Made by a program: the position numbers and the translations under genes. Shown in pieces: positions 1-9,995 of a stretch of DNA of 24,748 bases. The stretch lies in the NCBI GenBank assembly GCA_946803715.1, contig CAMPET010000266.1, positions 1 to 24,748 of the forward strand, read 5' to 3'. The notes beneath the pieces are model-generated. The model did not search any database. It saw only the letters and a list, made by a program, of their open reading frames with translations, and had not been told where the DNA came from. The DNA is from Beroe ovata. Its lineage: Eukaryota; Ctenophora; Nuda; Beroida; Beroidae. The stretch's first letter is position 1, and every line of letters begins with the position of its first letter.

Positions 1-30
1 CACTGTCTACAATGTTCAATCATCTGAAGC
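1..30. repeat. Left copy of a 30-bp direct repeat flanking the RT region
   Basis: Bases 1-30 match 3452-3481 at 28 of 30 positions; the two differences are adjacent (tc versus ct at positions 6-7 of the repeat). Similarity stops at the same base on the right side of both copies, and the left edge of this copy is cut by the window. It could be the end of a larger terminal repeat (Penelope elements often carry such repeats) or part of an older dispersed element into which the RT region was inserted. Confidence 0.7.
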
Positions 31-153
31 ATGTTGGAACCGTGCAAGCACGGAATGAAGCACCCACCTCACTGGCTGTTGACACACATCATAGCATACC
101 TCACCCCACCAACCATGGTGCAGTTTTAAATAACACAAATAACCCCAGGTCCT

Positions 154-2148
154 ATGATTCACCCTCAATTATCGTTTCTTAAAAGATGCAGAACCCTCAA
201 GAGACCACCTCAGGTTTTCCGTATAAGGACTTCAAGATTGACCCCACTGAAGTCTCTCATAGATGCTGCTCAAATAGCAGAAACAAGAATTCTAGAGAAT
301 GCAATTATCTCAAAACAAAGAGAAATCCGTCAGTTGAAGAAATGTGTGACCAATTCAGTTGAAGGAAGTCTTTTGGACCTCAATGAAAGGGTGATCAGTA
401 ATGTTAGACGAGCTTTAGACAAGAAATTCAATTGGTTGAGTAAGCAAGATGAAACTCTTTGGAAAGACTGGCCTCAAAAATCCACTCAAGTCAATACTTT
501 ATCTAGAGAAAAAAATTTTCAAGGACAGGCCTCAGTTAAAAGAAGTAGGAACTCCATCAAGAGGAAGAAACGGGCTCTCAACAGGATTAAAAAACAAGCT
601 TCTCTTGCTATTGAAAGCGGGTCAGTTGTCAATCTCACCAATGTTCATATTCCCCCAGAAGCCATTGTTGTCTTAGCAAAGAGAATCGGCTTCATTCCAA
701 CTGCATCCCATAATCACCTACAAACCAAATTAGATGCAAATGCTACCATGGCTAAATTATGCAGAAAAACTAGGAAGTTAATGAAATCCTTTGATCCAGA
801 GATCTCAACCTCTCTTGAGCCGATTGATGAAAATGACGACCAAGTAGAACTTCCTGCTTGCCTCAGAAGAACATTTTCCTCTCCTGCTGGTAGCAGTGAT
901 GACCCATTGGTGGATGGGGTTTGTGAGGATGTTTTATCTTTTGTAGAGAATCTCAATCCTGTTACAACTAGATCTAATCTCAGTAAAATGGAGAAAGCAG
1001 GATTGGACTGGTTGGTACTTGAAGCTAAAAAAGGAGAACTTCAATTTGTTAAGGCTGATAAAGGAGGAGCCATATGTATTATTGATAGAGCTGTGATGAG
1101 AGATCTAGAGTTGGTTAAGTTGCATGACACTAATCAGTTCACCTGTCTTGGTGAAAATGACCCTATTCCTGAGGTATTCAATACCTTACTTAACCTATGG
1201 AGGATGGGAGAAGATGTGGAACATGTCAGTAGAGAGGAGTCATATAATGTTGTTGGTCTTTGTGATACTGGAAGACCCAGTACACTGAGTGTGTTCAAGC
1301 CAGGTTTACCTTACTACTATGGTCTGCTGAAGATACACAAACTCAACCCACAAGATTTATTACCTGGTACACCTATCCCTCTTAGACTGGTCAATGACCT
1401 CAGTCAATCACCCACTGTTAGATCAGATAAGTTTCTCAACTACAAATTTCTTCAACCTCTGCAAGAAGAGTTTTGCAAGGATCTAGTTCAGGACTCAACT
1501 GATGCACTCAGATGGTTGGAGGGTGTTGCAGCTTCTTCATCAGAAGGTATAAGTGGGTTCTCATGGGATTTCTCGTCATTGTATGATAACCTAACTCCAG
1601 GATTTGTAGTGGAAGCTCTTACTTTTGCTATGTCTGAACTTAGACCACATTGGTCGGATGACTTTGTTGAATGGTTGACAAACTTAATCTCATTAAGCTT
1701 GGGGTCATGTTTCGGTAAGTATGGAAAGAACTGGTACCTCAACAAATCAGGAATAGCCACCGGAGGCTCCCTGTCTGTGAGTCTGGCCAATATAGCTGTT
1801 TTCTACGCCTTGAGATGCAGTATATTTGATTCAGAAAACAAGCCTAAAGAACTTCTGTGCATGAGAAGGTTTGTTGATGACTTGACGGGACTTTGGACTG
1901 GTTCTAAAGAAGAATTTGAGGTATGGTCAGACTCAGTGAATAGCAATCTTCATAATCTTGGGCTATCTATCAAAGATAACGAGAGCGATCCGTGGGACTT
2001 CAATGAAACGGGATCTTACACATCATTCCTTGATATTCGTTATATGTTTAGTGATACTGGTGTACTTTCAACTGACATCAATATCAAGGACACAGATGCG
2101 AGAGTATATCTAAACTTCACAAGTTATCACCCNACAAGGAAAATGTAA
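154..2148 (+). CDS. Penelope-like element reverse transcriptase, C-terminally truncated
   Basis: Retrotransposon-encoded reverse transcriptase of Penelope type, 664 codons. In order it shows: a basic, lysine/arginine-rich N-terminal region (about 1-150); the NLTNVHIPP...IGFIPT segment (160-183) typical of the family's N domain; KADKGG (300-305); YGLLKIHK (389-396); motif A WDFSSLYDNL (471-480, Asp472); motif B GIATGGSLS (533-541); catalytic FVDD (573-576); FLD (625-627); and YLNFTSYHP (652-660). The N at 2132 lies in CCN, which is proline whatever the base. A TAA at 127-129 is in frame upstream, so the ATG at 154 is the first available start. The ORF stops four codons after SYHP. Full Penelope proteins continue through a thumb region and usually a GIY-YIG endonuclease, and neither is visible here. 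The core has no internal stop or frameshift. The family call is from motifs; the sub-clade is not assigned. Confidence 0.88.
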   Translation: MIHPQLSFLKRCRTLKRPPQVFRIRTSRLTPLKSLIDAAQIAETRILENAIISKQREIRQLKKCVTNSVEGSLLDLNERVISNVRRALDKKFNWLSKQDETLWKDWPQKSTQVNTLSREKNFQGQASVKRSRNSIKRKKRALNRIKKQASLAIESGSVVNLTNVHIPPEAIVVLAKRIGFIPTASHNHLQTKLDANATMAKLCRKTRKLMKSFDPEISTSLEPIDENDDQVELPACLRRTFSSPAGSSDDPLVDGVCEDVLSFVENLNPVTTRSNLSKMEKAGLDWLVLEAKKGELQFVKADKGGAICIIDRAVMRDLELVKLHDTNQFTCLGENDPIPEVFNTLLNLWRMGEDVEHVSREESYNVVGLCDTGRPSTLSVFKPGLPYYYGLLKIHKLNPQDLLPGTPIPLRLVNDLSQSPTVRSDKFLNYKFLQPLQEEFCKDLVQDSTDALRWLEGVAASSSEGISGFSWDFSSLYDNLTPGFVVEALTFAMSELRPHWSDDFVEWLTNLISLSLGSCFGKYGKNWYLNKSGIATGGSLSVSLANIAVFYALRCSIFDSENKPKELLCMRRFVDDLTGLWTGSKEEFEVWSDSVNSNLHNLGLSIKDNESDPWDFNETGSYTSFLDIRYMFSDTGVLSTDINIKDTDARVYLNFTSYHXTRKM

Positions 2149-2159
2149 ATATATCCAGT

Positions 2160-2180
2160 GCTGAATAAAACTTGAATAAA
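2160..2180 (+). promoter_or_regulatory. Two AATAAA motifs just after the RT ORF
   Basis: Two AATAAA hexamers lie within about 25 nt of each other, directly after the stop of the reverse transcriptase ORF. They could serve as polyadenylation signals of the retroelement transcript. In AT-rich sequence this may also be chance. Confidence 0.35.
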
Positions 2181-2219
2181 AAATGTTCAATTTGAAGATA
2201 GAATTATATTCAAACGAAT

Positions 2220-3200
2220 TTTGAGCGCGCGCCGGCGCCTTCCATCAATATGTACCGCCGAACCGCGCGAAGAAACCATGCGCGCTGAAAAGCCATGGGT
2301 AAACTAATTGGCCGTCTACTATAAATGTCGTATGATGGCAGGATGCGATCTGGCATAATGCAATGCGCGCGGATTGTTCACATGCTTGATGCTTGTCGCA
2401 AGCAAAGCGCAAAGCCGATTTACTGCTTAAGGCTATAATTGCTGTTTTTAGGCTATAATTGCTTTTTGTTTGCTATAATTGCTGTTTGAAAATAAGTTCG
2501 CGCGCCGCGCGATCAGCGCGAAGCTTGTCTGGCGATGCTAGACCGCTGATAATAAGCTTGAGCCGCGCGCGCGCAAAACGAAATTCTCGACAGGGGCTAT
2601 ATCATATATCATCGATCGACATGGACAACGCGAAGCGAAATTCTTGACAGGGCTGCAGGTACGGTGTTCCTCAAGGTCCCTTAGCAAAAATATATCNGCC
2701 TTCATGTTTCGGCCTTCGATGAAGGCGCGCGGCGCGCGCCGCGCGCGAGAAACTGAGGTCAGATAAAATCTGACAAATTCATGCTGCACTGGGCCACTGG
2801 AGTCATGTCAATATGTCATTGCACCAAGTTAAGCACGGCTTTGTCGATCGATGATAGGCCCTGTCGAGAATTTCGTTTGGCGCGCGCGCGGCTCAAACTT
2901 ATTCTTTGTCGATCGATGATAGACACTGTCGAGAACTTCGTTGCGCGCGCGCGCAAACTTATTCTCAGACTTGTCTGGCGATACTAGACCGCTGATGCAA
3001 GCCGCGAAGCGGCTTGCGTCTGAGAATAAGTTTAAGCCGCGCGCGCGCAAAAACGAAATTCTCGACCGCGACAGGGGCTATCATCGATCGACAATCTCAG
3101 ACGGGCCTCATTTATATTCTCAGACAGACCTTGCTAGGCTGACGCAAGCCGCTTCGCGGCTTGCATCAGTGGTCTAGCATCGCCAGACAAAGCACGGCCC
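2220..3200. repeat. CG-rich palindromic repeat cluster
   Basis: A mosaic of two modules. Module 1 (about 65-75 bp) runs from GTCTGAGAATAAGTTTGAG through a (GC)n tract and AACGAAATTCTCGACAGG to CTATCATCGATCGACAA. It is seen inverted at 2841-2905 and 2906-2970, and forward at 3018-3094 and, partly, at 2551-2620. Module 2 is a hairpin core: TTGTCTGGCGATGCTAGACC, then CGCTGAT, then 9-bp arms GCAAGCCGC/GCGGCTTGC around a 3-nt loop (2970-3017). A partial copy lies at 2524-2550 and the mirror half at 3141-3190. Together 2841-3094 forms a foldback of module 1, core, inverted module 1. Further alternating CG tracts lie at about 2228-2240 and 2724-2750. There is no protein-coding capacity. The same family recurs at 18190-18451. 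Confidence 0.85.
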
Positions 3201-3260
3201 GGCCGTGTGACAACAGACAAGGTCTATTCTTGGTATTTTAAATTTATATGTTCCTAATTC

Positions 3261-3338
3261 ATCTTTAATCTCATCATTTTCATCTCATATCATTTTCATC
3301 TCATATCACTTTCATCATCATATCATTTTCATCTAATC
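3261..3338. repeat. Imperfect TC/AT-rich tandem repeat
   Basis: About four imperfect copies of a 16-17 bp unit resembling TCATTTTCATCTCATA. It is low-complexity sequence with no coding signal. Confidence 0.6.
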
Positions 3339-3451
3339 TCAGAAGCGAGGGCCACACTTTGTGGAGATCCTAAAGAAGAGACTGATGTCTTGAAACTGTC
3401 AGTAGATTTGTGGTGAAAAAGTGTGTGGGTTTGATTCAATTGACTTTGTAT

Positions 3452-3481
3452 CACTGCTTACAATGTTCAATCATCTGAAGC
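3452..3481. repeat. Right copy of the 30-bp direct repeat
   Basis: Matches window positions 1-30 at 28 of 30 bases. The preceding 120 bp include a short open stretch ending in TGA at about 3412-3414 (GDPKEETDVLKLSVDLW), which may be a remnant of an older element. I could not identify it. Confidence 0.7.
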
Positions 3482-4641
3482 GCGTCATTCTATTCTATCA
3501 TTTTAAATTTCTTAACTCTATCAATTTGGTTTGATATATGCAAAAGTCAGATATTTATTCAATTCATTTTCATTATCATTATCATTTTCAATTATGATCA
3601 ATGAGTAATACTACTTGGTTTTCATTCAGCTCATCTCAAAGATCCCTATTTTTTCATATCGTATTATTCATTTCTTACCTTAACTTATGACTCATATATA
3701 GTGTTGGTGAATATCCCAACATCTTGATCAATTTGACGATTTGTTATCCAGTTTGTTAAATCAGAAAATCAGAACATTAATTGACTGATAATAGAAGGTC
3801 TTGGCTTATTTTATACAGTTGTGCATAACTCTGGTCTCAAATTTCATGGCTTGTGTCATTGTTTGTAGCTACTATTCTTATCTCCAACCTGTGGAATGTA
3901 ATCCCCAGACTTGATAGCAGATTCCACATCACCACTTTCACCATAACATCACTTTCCCCTTGACAGCACCTTTTCCTTAACAGCAGTTTACCTTAGCAGG
4001 AATTATTATTTGCTATTTTGACACTGTCCTAACTAACCAAAATAAAGTAGTTGTTTTTCAATTTTGAAAGTTAATGCTTTCAGTTTGTCTCCTCTAATCC
4101 CCCTGTCTCTCTAAACTGTGAATTTCAGAATTCCTTGTAGTTGTAAGCTGTGATAGGCACAGTGGGCCAAAACCCCTCCATTCTCTAATGCCACCTGCTG
4201 TTGTTTTGATCCATATCACAGTTGACAAAAGAGGGCATCATGTCTGTAAAGTAAACGCTGATGATTCACAGTTTAGATTCCTCCTCCTTATGTGTCAATC
4301 CTTGGATTAGGAAATCAACCTCTATTCTTTAGTGTTTGGCAGCACTTTCCCTTTTGCATCTCTTATACCTTGACATCACCAAGAAAGTAGGAAAATCTAC
4401 TTCAATCTCAGCATACCTGTATGTCCTATAGAAAAGCATGTTTGAATTAATAAATAGATCTTGTTCCCCAATTTCTTTCTGAAGTACAGTGTATACTTTT
4501 GTGAGGAGATTTTCATGATAATTTACGCTTAAATAAAGTTTATGGATATGAAGCATGATAATAAATTCATTTTATTATGCATGCACTCACAAATTTTCAT
4601 TGAAACTTGCTTTTTTGACTTAATTGACTTAATTTTCAAGG
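3482..4641. other. Intergenic, AT-rich, no gene recognised
   Basis: AT-rich sequence between the repeat region and PSMA3. I found no convincing exon, RNA gene or element. A 75-codon minus-strand ORF at 4329-4556 has no recognisable motif and I treat it as chance. The last 40 bases before the PSMA3 start are pyrimidine-rich and end in TTTTCAAG|G directly before the ATG, so a 5'-UTR intron ending there is possible. Confidence 0.6.
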
Positions 4642-5544
4642 ATGAGCTCTATTGGTTCTGGATATGACTTGTCTCCTGGTCAGTTTTCCCCTGATGGGCG
4701 TGTATTCCAAGTAGAGTATGCAGTCAAAGCTGTTGAAAATAGTGGTTCAGTGATTGCACTGCGTGGTAAAGATGGGGTTGTCTTTGGAGTAGAAAAGATC
4801 ATCACATCAAAGCTTTATGAAGAGGGCTCTAATAGAAGGGTGCACAGCATTGACACACATATAGGAGCTGCAGTGGCCGGGCTTTTATCAGATGCCAGAC
4901 ATGTAGTTAATCGAGCGCGAGCTGAAGCTGCAGATTACAGAAATTCTTATCAAGTCCCAATTCCACTGAAGACTTTGACAAAGCGTCTGGGAAAATACAT
5001 TCACTACTTCACTGTTTATGGCCACCTAAGGCCATTTGGAGTCAGGTAATGACCTTAAATTTTTATGTGTGTTCCAATTACTAGTGAATTAACTCTACAA
5101 CTGTGGTCATTTCGTGGCAAGAGATTTCATGATTGATAAGATTTCTCTTGTTTTTAGCTTATGAAACCAATTCCTTATTTCAGTATTTTGATGGGAACCT
5201 GGGACGAAGTTGATGGCCCAAAGCTCATGGAGATTGACCCTTCTGGAACAGTGAGAGGCTATTATGGTTGTGCTGTCGGCAAAGGGAAACAAAATGCAAA
5301 GACAGAAGTGGAGAAGCTGGACCTTTCCAGTCTGTCTTGCAGAGATCTAGTCAAGGAAGTGGCTAAGGTGATATACAATGTCCACGATGAAGTGAAGGAT
5401 AAGCACTTTGAGCTAGAACTCAGTTGGATTGGTAAGGAAACGGGCGGATCTCATCAGCTGGTACCACAAGATCTCTATGAGGAAGCTAAGAAGTATGCAG
5501 AAGAATCTCTTGTTGATTCAGATGATGATGACGGCGATATGTAG
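4642..5544 (+). CDS. PSMA3: Proteasome subunit alpha type-3 (alpha7), complete, two exons
   Basis: Structural alpha-ring subunit of the 20S proteasome, which degrades ubiquitin-tagged proteins in cytosol and nucleus. Exons: 4642-5045 and 5184-5544. The 138-bp intron starts GTAATG and ends TTATTTCAG, and the junction codon AG|T gives serine in PFGVS-ILMG. The product is 254 aa; human PSMA3 is 255 as I recall. It begins [11 protein letters not shown] and carries the alpha-subunit signature [20 protein letters not shown] near residues 16-35. It also has [17 protein letters not shown] and the [15 protein letters not shown] block. The acidic C-terminal tail DSDDDDGDM is characteristic of this subunit and a typical casein kinase 2 target region. 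Alpha subunits are not proteolytic, so no catalytic threonine is expected. The PITP gene starts 433 bp downstream on the same strand. Confidence 0.97.
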
Positions 5545-5864
5545 TGTTGCTCTATAGTCTATTTGTTAAGTTTTATTGATGTTAGACGATTCGAATGATA
5601 ACTTCTTTCATATCATTCTTAAACTTAGTCTAATGACAGCACGTAAATGAAAGTACTTTGTCTTGAAATCCGACCCTTTCAAAGCAATCATGTCCCTGAT
5701 GCTTTTAACAATTACTGATCAGCAGACCGATAGCGGTTTCAAGTTACAAACCTTATACAAATTCCCTTCTTTCAACTGATCTCCTGCTATTATGTTCTCA
5801 TGCTGTTTGATACATTGTACTTTCCATACTGCTGTGTTTCAATGCTTCTGAGCCATGTTTGCAA

Positions 5865-5870
5865 AATAAA
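5865..5870 (+). promoter_or_regulatory. AATAAA polyadenylation signal, probably PSMA3
   Basis: A canonical AATAAA 320 bp after the PSMA3 stop and about 110 bp before the start of the next gene on the same strand. The position fits 3'-end formation of the PSMA3 transcript. Confidence 0.6.
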
Positions 5871-5977
5871 TTTTCGTCCGACCTATATGAGAAGATTATG
5901 GGAGTTTTCTTACTTTCCAATTTTGATTTGATCAAATGGATTATTTCTTAGGGTCTGGTATGAACTAACATCTGAAT

Positions 5978-7365
5978 ATGATCATCAAAGAATTGTGAGT
6001 ATCTCTGTTTATCATTAACGATAATTTTACCCTCATCATGATCAATTTTCAATACATTGCAGAATCCCCTATTACACAATAGTTTCACACATAGTATTAA
6101 AGGTTAGAGCTACAGAAGGTCCTAAAAGTGGACGTCCGCTTTTGAGTATCGTCCCATGCCCTCTCTTTAGTATCCCTGTCACTTCACACACTCCTATACA
6201 GTCCTTTACACACATGATACCCTCCTCAGCCAAGTAGTGTTGCCCCTCTCTGTCGAGAAATACCAAATCGGACAGCTGTATGTCGTCGCTGAGGCAAGCA
6301 AGGCGGAAACAGGAGGGGGAGACGGAGTTGAGGTGCTCAAGAACGAACCTTTCACTGATCACAAGGAATTCGGTAGCGGCCAGTACACCTACAAAATATA
6401 CCATCTGGAACAGTAAGTTGCATGTCTGCGTGTGGGATTTTTTCCTTTCTTTGGTTTGATTGGCACTTGTACACTGTACCAGCCTGTGTACAATGTGCAC
6501 TAGCTGCTGCTAACTGTATACAGATCTCACTATTCGCAACATTCTCCTCGTTAATGTATCATTCCTTCTCCCCACTATATAGATTGTAGAGTAACTAGTT
6601 ACTGGCATCTATTAATGAACATCATGTATGTCATTGTGTGAGTGTTCAGTGTCACATCGCATCAGCGAGTCCCTGGCCACGCCCACTCTATGTCCAATCT
6701 ATACATAGCAGTGCGCATAAAACCACGACACCACATCATTCATCTAACCGTGGTATAACGTACACACACTCACAGATACACACCAATATACTCACACGCG
6801 AAAATATACACATACGAACACACGCTTTTCATTAGCTTTAGTCGGTACATGCAGATACCTGCATTCAAATTACTGCAAACAGAGCCTTTGATGTTAGCAC
6901 CTCTTGTCCTTTTAGCCTGCCATTGCACCATCATACTCAAGTCTGAAATCAGTGACGTCTGACGATGGCAGTCTCCAAGATGCCCGACATGGTCTATAGA
7001 CCACTCAATGAGTGCATGCAAATAATGTGTGGCACTCATTGTTTGCATTGCCGCTATATGGGGTGCACTTTATCAAAGTCACTCTTAACTATTTTGTGAC
7101 GTGCGATTATGACGTACTAAGTGCTTTGTTTGATGGTTGCAACATTGGTGTGCACTGTGCGCGTTATCCCTGACCGTATCTAGGACCTAGGTAACTACTC
7201 AATTCTCGTTATTGCTCACTCCTATTGCTAACCGGATTTCTGCTCAGGAAAGTGCCTGCTTGGATAAAGGCGATTGCTCCCACTGGATCACTCCATCTGC
7301 ATGAGGAGGCTTGGAACGCGTACCCGTACTGCAAAACTGTCCTCACCAACCCTGACTACATGAAG

Positions 7366-7397
<32 letters not shown>

Positions 7398-9995
7398 TTC
7401 ATTCAATTCTCTGCTTTCCATAGGATTATTTCAAGCTATCTATAACGACGTGGCACAAGCCTGGTAACAAAGACCTGCCCAATGTTCACAACCTGAGTGG
7501 GAAACAGCTAGATGCGCGAGAAATAGTGCCTATCGACATTGCCAACGACTATGTCAAATCATCAGTATGTACTATGTAGCTACCGACTATTCTTTTAGTA
7601 CACGAACAAGTTGTGATATAACATCTAATATCACATCTGTGCCAGGACTACAAGAAGGAATATGATCCCCTTCTTCACGGTCTCTTTGCTGGCAAGGATG
7701 CCGATGGGAAAACCTGGATCGACAAGGTTTGTGTACAATAAATGAGGTGACACGTGGGACACGTATATCAAACTGACCTAACACTTAGACAGTTACAAAT
7801 ACTTGAGTATGCTGATTATTGTACCGGTTATATTAGGGTCAAGTATTTGTCCTAGTCCGGTTCAGACCCAAAGGTTCTCCCTATTCAGTACTAGGCCATG
7901 ATCTCATTGAAATGAATGTAAGAGAACAGTTGTGGTTATAAATGTATCCAGAGCTCCGGAACTGTCATTATCAATAGTGCATTACTGTGTCGATACTAGA
8001 CTGTCGTAGGAATGCTTGGGAGGGAATGCGCTGACACCAGTACGTCAGAACAGTCTTCTGTGACGATGGGGGTCCGCATTCGTCACAACTTGCTGACACC
8101 ACTGCATAACTCTGACGTAGGAATGCTTGCGATGGAATGTGCTGACACCAGTACGTCAGAACATTCCTCTATGGCGATTGGGCTACTCATTCGTCACAAC
8201 TTGCTGACACCACTACATAACTGTGACGTATGAATGCTTGCGATGGAATGCGTTGACGCCACTACGTCAGAACAGTCCTCTGTGACGATTGGGGTACTCA
8301 TTCGTCACAACTAGCTGACACCACTGTGGCAAAGGAATGCTGAAATGGAATTTACTGTCATCACTGTACCGAAAAGTTATCTGTCTGAAAGTTTTTTCGC
8401 TTCAGTCTGCAGGATATTTCAATTCCTCGAATTGTGAGTTGATTATTGTATTTAGTGTTGTATTCGGGGTTATTATCAACAAAATCAGTACACAGTATTT
8501 ACCGTACATGATAGCTGGTAGATTAATAAGATAATACACCCAATTCATCAGTCTTATCAACGCTGAATTTATCTCGATAAATTCAAGATAACAGTATACA
8601 TTATATGGTTGACGTTTAGAATGAGCAATATAATAATAGTAACTCCTGAAAATATCCACAATACATATCTTCTGTACCATGGTAATAGCACCAGTTAACC
8701 ACGCATCTGGAATATTCATTACCAGCAAGGATATTTACAACGTGGTTCAATATTGGACGAATTCTAAATTTTAGATTCTATTCTAGTTTCTTCTCCACCA
8801 CCAGATACTATGTTAAAAGTCCCAGTTCAATTACCGTCACACAGAGTTTAAACATGCACGTAACGCGCATTATCGCGAAAGCTTGCAGACTTCATTTTTC
8901 ACTGCACAAAGTAGAACTTAACGCTAGCGCGCGCCGCGACGCTCTCTCCGGTCAATCAATCGCACGCCCTATAGATCGATCGATTTATCTGGCGCAGTTC
9001 TATCATGCCATCGTCGATTTGGGTCGGTGCTCTGACTATAATCGTTTTGCTGCCATTTAACTATGTACGACTGGACAACGCAGTTTGAAAAATGTACACT
9101 AAATAGTGTGCTTGTGGCTCGTTGCACCAACGCTGAATTACCAGGCGTGCCTAATGAGATACTAGCCCCCAAGCTGAGTAAGTGTGTAATGATGTTTACC
9201 TATTGTGAGTGAAGTGAGATCCCCGTGTTCTTTATCAGGATCATGGTGTTGACTTGTTGTTTCTCGGTATAATACTTCCATGAGGCATGATGTCATTCTT
9301 GTCAGAAACGAGTTTCAAACCTCTACAATACGCTGAACAATTCGCGTTTATAGTGCAAAAGTTGCGTCATCATCAAAGCTATTGAAATAGATCGTTACCG
9401 AGTTAATTATAACGATGTCATCGATGTACTGATGATAATCATAATACGCTTGTTCAGTCGTAAACATGCCGATATTTGCAGGCTGACCCGGTGATGACCT
9501 GTTACAAGCTCGTGGAAATCGAGTTTCGGTGGAGAGTCATTGGTGGTAAAGTGGAGAGTTTCATTGGAGATGTGAGTTCGAGAAATGGAATGTTCATGAT
9601 CAAGCTGATTACCGGTTTAAACTGATGATACCAATGTATCGATACACGATGTACTGATAATATCGATATTTTACAGGCCGAGCGACGTCTCTTCACAAAC
9701 ATTCATCGACAAATCTACTGCACTCACGGGAAATGGGGTGATATGACCATGGAGGATATCAGGAGGATCGAGGATCAGACGAAATCCGAGCTGGACCAGG
9801 TACAAGCCTCCTTTTCTATACCCGAACTTTTTCTAAATTGTGAAAATTAGACTTGATTTTGAGTTTTAAACTCGACGTGAGTTTTTAAACACTCCTACAA
9901 ACGCTAGAGTTAAATATGTCTGTTTTTGCCCCGCTAACCTACAATCCCCTCAGCAACGTACAACTGGAGCAGTGCAGGGGTCATCGGCCGAATAG
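5978..9995 (+). CDS. PITPNA/PITPNB-like: Class I phosphatidylinositol transfer protein, complete, eight exons
   Basis: Soluble StART-like protein that exchanges phosphatidylinositol and phosphatidylcholine between membranes and supports phosphoinositide signalling. Exons: 5978-5994, 6230-6412, 7248-7365, 7424-7564, 7646-7726, 9482-9571, 9677-9799, 9954-9995. All introns are GT..AG and all junctions keep frame; the total is 795 nt, 264 aa (human PITPNA is about 270). Exon 1 encodes only MIIKE plus two bases, yet its splice to [18 protein letters not shown] matches the family start. Class I features include [19 protein letters not shown] (the conserved Thr and Lys of the lipid site), [17 protein letters not shown] and the C-terminal [10 protein letters not shown] block. 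Oddities relative to vertebrate PITPs as I recall them: the membrane-inserting Trp-Trp pair is reduced to one Trp (FRWRV), and the segment holding the vertebrate PKC-site serine is replaced by [13 protein letters not shown]. The choice between alpha- and beta-like naming is not meaningful here. Confidence 0.95.
6413..7247 (+). other. PITP intron 2, CA-rich stretch, otherwise plain
   Basis: An 835-bp intron from donor GTAAGT to acceptor CTGCTCAG. It holds an irregular CA-rich run at about 6760-6830. I see no exon, RNA gene or element. The long minus-strand ORF overlapping its start (6072-6500) is antisense to exon 2. Confidence 0.6.
7366..7423 (+). repeat. 58-nt PITP intron 3 made largely of a GT microsatellite
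   Basis: The intron starts at the donor GTGTGC directly after the codon for Lys in YMK. A (GT)n run fills about half of it, to roughly 7397, and it ends TTTCCATAG. It is close to the practical minimum intron size. Both flanking exons are certain from the protein ([19 protein letters not shown]). Confidence 0.85.
8002..8334. repeat. Three-copy 111-bp minisatellite in PITP intron 5
   Basis: Three head-to-tail copies start at 8002, 8113 and 8224, each 111 bp, with the beginning of a degenerate fourth copy (GGAATGCTG) near 8334. Because 111 is divisible by three, an open frame runs through two copies (8012-8233), but it is repeat-derived and has no acceptor or homology. Copies contain TGACGTA, TACGTCAG and TGTGACGAT, which resemble CRE half-sites or palindromes. 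Confidence 0.85.
8335..9481 (+). other. Remainder of PITP intron 5, no gene seen
   Basis: Intronic sequence with a perfect 20-bp inverted repeat at 8565-8584 (arms GAATTTATC/GATAAATTC, 2-nt loop) and a short CG-rich patch at about 8930-8945. No exon matching the PITP family is expected here, because exon 5 and exon 6 join in frame ([14 protein letters not shown]). Confidence 0.6.

Noticed and set aside
2459-3177. Small Arg/Ala-rich ORFs on both strands
   Set aside because: They fall in the CG-rich palindromic repeat cluster; reading is kept open by (GCGC)n tracts, not coding selection.
4329-4556. 75-codon minus-strand ORF
   Set aside because: No motif, splice context or recognisable family; the AT-rich surroundings make chance likely.
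6072-6500. 142-codon minus-strand ORF
   Set aside because: It lies antisense to PITP exon 2 (6230-6412), whose plus-strand reading matches the family and splices in frame.
8012-8233. 73-codon plus-strand ORF with internal repeat
   Set aside because: It is an artefact of the 111-bp tandem repeat, whose period is divisible by three.
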